Shown piece by piece: positions 6,632-9,939 of a stretch of 9,939 nucleotides of DNA. Origin of the DNA: Pseudomonadota bacterium (lineage in GTDB: Bacteria > Pseudomonadota > Alphaproteobacteria > Rhizobiales > Xanthobacteraceae). The first letter of the stretch is position 1; each line of letters begins with the position of its first letter. Location of the stretch: positions 1 to 9,939 of the forward strand of contig JAEYTQ010000040.1 in assembly GCA_023433965.1 (NCBI GenBank), given 5' to 3'. Position numbers and translations under genes: made by a program. The notes under the pieces were generated by a model. It saw only the letters and a list, made by a program, of their open reading frames with translations. It was not told where the DNA came from and did no database searches.

Positions 6632-7420
6632 TCACCTGGGACGGCGGCAATTATAAGCCTTGCGGAAGCCCGCCGCCTGGGCGTCGTCCTCCGAGCAGAA
6701 CCAGCGGTCCGGATTGGTGGTGGCGGGATAGCTTGGGCAACCCCGCAAATGATAGATGCCGATATTGCCTGTGACGCGGGCGCGTACCGCGAGCTTGCCC
6801 TTGATGCTGCAACTCGGCGGCATGGTCAGCTCTTCCGGGAACAGCACGGCGCGGATCTCCTTGGCGCGGTCGGGTCGGCAGGCGGAGCCCAGAAGCGCAC
6901 CGTCCTTCTTGCCGCTGCGGAAATCTTGCGGTGCAACAAAGCAGCCCTTCCAGAGGCCAGCTCCCGTGGTCTTGGCCTCGGTGGCCGCCGGCTTCATACT
7001 GGCCTTGACCGGCTCGCGGGCGAGGGCAAAGCCGAGCTTGACCAGTTGCTCGTTCAAGCTGGCCTTGTCGCCTTCGGCCGTGCAGATCGCCCGGTGGCGT
7101 TTGCCGAAGCTCTTCTCGGGACCGACATCGTCACAGCGTACCATTCGTCCCTTGATCAGCTTGGTGAGCTGGTCGCGGGCTGCGATGCCGCAGGTCCAGG
7201 AATCGGCAAGGTCGTCGATGCAGACCTGATCCAGCTCGGGCGCGTCGATGCCGTCGAGCCGGTAGGTGACGTCGCCGAGCTGGATCGAGTTGCCGTCCCG
7301 GGCGGTCGCGGCGGCGGTCAGGGCTGAGGCTGGCCCGGACGAGCCCAGGAATCCGGGCAAGGCGAACAACGAAACGAGCGCAAAAGCGCGGGCGGCGGCA
7401 AAGGAATTTCGGAAGGACAT
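6632..7420 (-). CDS. Exported staphylococcal-nuclease-like protein with C-terminal Cys-rich (sunset-type) domain
   Basis: This 262-residue protein starts with a signal peptide (R4 and R11, hydrophobic stretch at about 12-25, likely cleavage after ASA near 33). Residues about 41-160 resemble the thermonuclease (SNase) fold: RDGNS at 41-45, [10 protein letters not shown] at 53-62, GLWKG at 155-159. Of the staphylococcal catalytic set, R54, D59 and E62 are present, but the calcium-ligand aspartate of DGDT is N44, and the second arginine site reads FGKR (105-108), so activity is uncertain. The C-terminal part (about 205-258) has [14 protein letters not shown] at 218-231 and [17 protein letters not shown] at 239-255, a conserved His/Cys/Trp module often found after SNase domains (called sunset in some databases, from memory). 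It may act on nucleic acid in the periplasm. It is transcribed away from the GMC genes and has only a weak Shine-Dalgarno. Confidence 0.8.
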   Translation of the reverse strand: MSFRNSFAAARAFALVSLFALPGFLGSSGPASALTAAATARDGNSIQLGDVTYRLDGIDAPELDQVCIDDLADSWTCGIAARDQLTKLIKGRMVRCDDVGPEKSFGKRHRAICTAEGDKASLNEQLVKLGFALAREPVKASMKPAATEAKTTGAGLWKGCFVAPQDFRSGKKDGALLGSACRPDRAKEIRAVLFPEELTMPPSCSIKGKLAVRARVTGNIGIYHLRGCPSYPATTNPDRWFCSEDDAQAAGFRKAYNCRRPR

Positions 7421-7621
7421 ACGGTCTCGCTATCGATGGCGCGTGCGCCCCGTTCCTAGCATCCGGATGTGGCGTTACCAATGGTCTGCGCCTTGCGAAA
7501 TGCGACATTCCGGCCCCGCGGCTTTACTCGGCCATCGCTCTGACCCTATCGTCCGCCGGCCACGCTGACGGCGTATGGCCGAATCGCCCGGAAAGCGGCG
7601 AGAGCGGGAGGACAAGGTGCG
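7421..7621. promoter_or_regulatory. Divergent intergenic region between the nuclease-like and GMC genes
   Basis: The 201 bases carry no believable gene. They should hold promoters for both flanking genes. On the minus strand TTGGTA (7479-7474) and TAGGAA (7456-7451) are 17 bases apart and are a weak promoter candidate for the nuclease-like gene. Small palindromes occur (7438-7449, GGCGC-GT-GCGCC; 7461-7468, ATCCGGAT). GGGAGGA at 7606-7612 is a strong ribosome binding site for the GMC gene. Confidence 0.4.
7558..7580 (+). promoter_or_regulatory. Imperfect inverted repeat in the leader of the GMC gene
   Basis: GGCCACGC (7558-7565) pairs with GCG (7571-7573) and TGGCC (7576-7580) around a TGACG loop, with a two-base bulge. 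It lies 41 bases before the GMC start. It could be an mRNA hairpin or an operator for a regulator; the GC-rich composition makes chance a real alternative. Confidence 0.25.
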
Positions 7622-9220
7622 ATGAAAGACCCCGTGGACGTCCTGATCATCGGCGCCGGCGCTTCAGGCGCCGCGGTGGCGTGGTCGCTGGCCGAGACCA
7701 GGATGCACGTCCTCTGCCTGGAGCAGGGCGGCTGGATGAACCCGGCGGAGTATCCCAGCACGGGCCGCGACTGGGAGGCCAAGTTCTACGGCGAGTGGTC
7801 CTCGAGCCCGAACGTCCGCGGCCGGCCCGAGGACTACCCGATCAACGACGACAACTCGCCGATCAAGGTCGTCAACTACAACGCGGTCGGCGGCTCGACG
7901 GTGATGTACACCGCGCACTGGCCGCGGCTACATCCCTCCGATTTCAAGGTGAGGACGCTCGACGGCGTCGCCGACGACTGGCCCATCGACTACGACGCGC
8001 TGGCCCCGTTCTTCGAAGAGAACGACCGCATGATGGGCACGTCCGGCCTGTCGGGCGATCCGCTGTCGCCGCTGACGCATCCGCCGATGCCGCAGCAGCC
8101 GCTCGGGTTGTCCGGCGCCATCATCGGCAAGGCCATGAACAAGCTCGGCTGGCATTGGTGGCCCTCGGACACGACGGTCGCGACGATGGACTATGAGGGC
8201 CGGGCGCGTTGCATCAATCTCGGCCATTGCACGCCGGCCTGCGCGCAAGGCGCAAAGTCGTCCACCGACATCACCTACTGGCCCCAAGCTATCCGCGCCG
8301 GTGTCGAGCTGCGCACCCATTGCCGGGTACGCGAGATCACCACCGACGAGAACGGCATGGCGTCGGGCGTGGTTTATTACGACAAGGAGGGGATCGAGCA
8401 GTTTCAGCCGGCGCATGTCGTCATCATCGCCTGCAATGGCGTCGGCACGCCGCGCCTGCTCTTGAACTCCGCATCGGGGCGCTTTCCCAACGGGCTGGCC
8501 AATTCGTCCGGTCTCGTCGGCAAGAACCTGATGTTCCACCCCTATGCGCAGATCTACGGCTTTGTGAAGGAGCCGACCGACTCGAACCGCGCGCCGCCGA
8601 CCTGCCTGTGGAGCAAGGAGTTTTACGACACGGACCTGTCGCGCGGCTTCGTGCGCGGCTACGGCATTCAGTTCGGTCGCGGCGCGGGACCGGTGTTCGA
8701 GGCCGTCGCGAGCGAGCAGAAGGGCATACTGCCATGGGGCGCCGACCATCATCGCGTATTTCGTAGGCTCAACGGTCATCGGCTCGCGGTGTCGGCAATC
8801 TGCGAGGATCTACCCGAGGAGCACAACCGCGTCACGCTCGATCCCGTGCTGAAGGACAGTCACGGCATCCCTGCGCCGAAGGTCGACTACACGATCAGCG
8901 AGAACAGCCGGAAAATGATGGAGCACGGGCTGGCACGCGGCCGAGAGATTCTCGAGACCGCCGGCGCGACCGACATCTGCATCAACAATCCGATTCCCTG
9001 GGGCGGCTGGCACCTGCTCGGCACCGCGCGCATGGGTACCGACCCCGAACGCTCCGTCGTGAACGAATGGGGCCGCTCGCACGATGTGAAGAACCTCTTC
9101 ATCGTCGACGGCAGCATCTTCGTCACCTCGGGCGGGGTGAACCCGACTTCCACCATCCAGGCCCTCGCGCTGTACATCGCCGACCAGATGAAGCAGCGCC
9201 TCGCCAATCTGTTCGACTAG
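7622..9220 (+). CDS. GMC-family FAD-dependent oxidoreductase (gluconate/glucose dehydrogenase large-subunit type)
   Basis: This 532-residue flavoprotein opens with the FAD-binding GAGASG (11-16) and the ribose-binding E34 in LEQGG. NAVGGSTVMYTAHW at 87-100 is the flavin-contacting stretch, and HLLGTARMG (464-472) with GGVNPTSTIQALAL (504-517) is the GMC C-terminal signature, giving H464 and N507 as the active-site pair. C197, C203 and C207 form C-x5-C-x3-C followed by GAKSS. This motif sits where bacterial FAD glucose, fructose and gluconate dehydrogenases bind a [3Fe-4S] cluster. Family members oxidise sugars or alcohols and pass electrons to a cytochrome or quinone; the substrate here is unknown. 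No signal peptide precedes MKDPVDVLIIG, so it looks cytoplasmic or hitch-hiking. ATG 7622 has GGGAGGA nine bases upstream. The small partner starts nine bases after its stop. Confidence 0.9.
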   Translation: MKDPVDVLIIGAGASGAAVAWSLAETRMHVLCLEQGGWMNPAEYPSTGRDWEAKFYGEWSSSPNVRGRPEDYPINDDNSPIKVVNYNAVGGSTVMYTAHWPRLHPSDFKVRTLDGVADDWPIDYDALAPFFEENDRMMGTSGLSGDPLSPLTHPPMPQQPLGLSGAIIGKAMNKLGWHWWPSDTTVATMDYEGRARCINLGHCTPACAQGAKSSTDITYWPQAIRAGVELRTHCRVREITTDENGMASGVVYYDKEGIEQFQPAHVVIIACNGVGTPRLLLNSASGRFPNGLANSSGLVGKNLMFHPYAQIYGFVKEPTDSNRAPPTCLWSKEFYDTDLSRGFVRGYGIQFGRGAGPVFEAVASEQKGILPWGADHHRVFRRLNGHRLAVSAICEDLPEEHNRVTLDPVLKDSHGIPAPKVDYTISENSRKMMEHGLARGREILETAGATDICINNPIPWGGWHLLGTARMGTDPERSVVNEWGRSHDVKNLFIVDGSIFVTSGGVNPTSTIQALALYIADQMKQRLANLFD

Positions 9221-9229
9221 AGGACCGAC

Positions 9230-9679
9230 ATGCCCGAGCAGATGACCCTCACGCCGCGACAGCGCGATGACCTCCGCACCCTTGCCGCGATGATCATTCC
9301 GCCGAGCGAGGAATACCGCGTACCCGGTGCCGATGACGAGATCATCCAGACCGACATCCTCGCAACGCTCGGCCGGGACACCGGGCCCGTGGTCGCTGCG
9401 CTCGATCATCTGGCACAGCTCGCCGGCGTGCCGCTGGCCGATCTCGAGCCCGCCGCGCGCGACGGCGTTGCTCAACAATTCCGGTCGTCCGGCGGCGTCG
9501 CCGCCGCAACGCTCGTCCGCGTGGTCCTGCAATGCTACTACCGCGACGACCGCGTGCTCGGCTCGCTGGGGATCGAGTTGCGGGCGCCATTCCCCAAGGG
9601 CCATGTGCTTCCTGATGGAGACTGGTCACTGCTCGACCCCGTCAAGGCAAGAGGCGGATCGATGAGGCGGACGTCCTAG
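9230..9679 (+). CDS. Gluconate 2-dehydrogenase subunit 3-family protein (small partner of the GMC enzyme)
   Basis: This 149-residue protein carries features of the small-subunit family of membrane sugar dehydrogenases: LTPRQRDDLRTLAAMIIPPSEEY at 7-29, then VPGADD, and near the end CYYRDDRVLGSLGIELRAPFPKG and GDWSLLDPV. In characterised enzymes this subunit helps fold the FAD subunit and carries a twin-arginine export signal for both. Here the protein starts at MPEQMTLTPRQ without such a signal, and the TAG of the upstream gene leaves no room for a longer start unless the genes overlap in another frame. AGAGGA at 9219-9224 overlaps that stop codon and precedes the ATG by five bases, so the two genes are a tight operon. 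The last residues (MRRTS) are polar. The function as a chaperone-like partner is inferred. Confidence 0.85.
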   Translation: MPEQMTLTPRQRDDLRTLAAMIIPPSEEYRVPGADDEIIQTDILATLGRDTGPVVAALDHLAQLAGVPLADLEPAARDGVAQQFRSSGGVAAATLVRVVLQCYYRDDRVLGSLGIELRAPFPKGHVLPDGDWSLLDPVKARGGSMRRTS

Positions 9680-9771
9680 CCATCTGGGCAGTCCAGCCCT
9701 GCGCTCCGGTCGGGCACCTTGCGCGGCAGGACAGAGGCCACCATCTGTGTGAGCCTTCGAGGACTTATGCC

Positions 9772-9939
9772 ATGTTGGACTTCACCTCAGATATCGCCGA
9801 TGACGCACCGTCATCGCGAACGGCGGCGGCTGCCCCGGCCGATGACCGGGCGCTGCTGGACGCCTATTCCAATGCCGTGATCGACGTGACCGACCGCGTC
9901 GGTCCTGCCGTCGTGCGCGTCGAGACTGGTCCCAAGGTG
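9772..9939 (+). CDS. HtrA/trypsin-like serine protease, N-terminal part (cut by the window end)
   Basis: The last 168 bases read open for 56 codons from ATG 9772. After a polar, alanine-rich lead (residues 1-25), the stretch LLDAYSNAVIDVTDRVGPAVV at about 28-48 and VRVETG resemble the start of the protease domain in the DegP/HtrA (S1C) family, where a helix and the phrase VxPAVVxI precede the first beta strand. The catalytic His, Asp and Ser would lie outside the window. GAGGA at 9759-9763 is eight bases upstream. No signal peptide is visible in the first 27 residues, so the protein may be cytoplasmic or start differently. It is 92 bases after the GMC small subunit and may or may not share its transcript. 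Confidence 0.7.
   Translation, partial: MLDFTSDIADDAPSSRTAAAAPADDRALLDAYSNAVIDVTDRVGPAVVRVETGPKV

Noticed and set aside
6614..7327. Open frame of 237 codons on the plus strand opposite the SNase-like gene
   Set aside because: The minus-strand frame has a signal peptide and conserved motifs; the plus-strand product has no domain and no ribosome binding site of note.
7928..8779. Minus-strand open frame of 283 codons within the GMC gene (also 8810-9604)
   Set aside because: Both are antisense shadows of the GMC and small-subunit genes; the products are low-complexity and lack motifs.

Overview
The window reads as a stretch of chromosome from a high-GC alphaproteobacterium. Gene content and protein style (quinol oxidase subunits, short-chain dehydrogenase, GMC oxidoreductase with its small partner) suggest Bradyrhizobium or a close relative; that is recognition from memory, not a database match. 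I see no transposase, integrase, tRNA, rRNA or CRISPR array, and no obvious foreign island. It is mostly ordinary metabolic and respiratory chromosome.

Layout. 152-1486 (+): exported beta-propeller sugar (sorbosone) dehydrogenase-like protein with a TTG start. 1524-2324 (-): short-chain dehydrogenase/reductase, convergent with the first gene. 2325-2558: divergent control region with a 13-bp palindrome. 2559-6406 (+): four-gene cyoABCD operon for a bo3-type ubiquinol oxidase, with every gene overlapping the next. 6407-6631: a gap holding a strong candidate small RNA on the minus strand, with three hairpins, two copies of a C-rich GCGTTTCCTC motif and a U-tract terminator. 6632-7420 (-): exported staphylococcal-nuclease-like protein with a C-terminal Cys/Trp-rich domain. 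7421-7621: divergent promoter region. 7622-9220 and 9230-9679 (+): GMC flavoprotein oxidoreductase and its gluconate-2-dehydrogenase-subunit-3-like partner. 9772 to the window end (+): start of an HtrA/trypsin-like serine protease.

How the parts fit. The terminal oxidase moves electrons from ubiquinol to oxygen, and the two flanking dehydrogenase units (beta-propeller and GMC types) belong to families that oxidise sugars, alcohols or aldol-type substrates and often feed the respiratory chain. A functional link is possible but rests only on proximity, and the genes are not in one transcription unit. No cytochrome c partner for either dehydrogenase and no heme O synthase gene (cyoE) lies in the window.

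The most interesting item that ordinary gene annotation would miss is the minus-strand small RNA candidate at about 6419-6545. The GMC pair is the second point of interest: it keeps a C-x5-C-x3-C iron-sulfur-like motif but has no export signal and no cytochrome.
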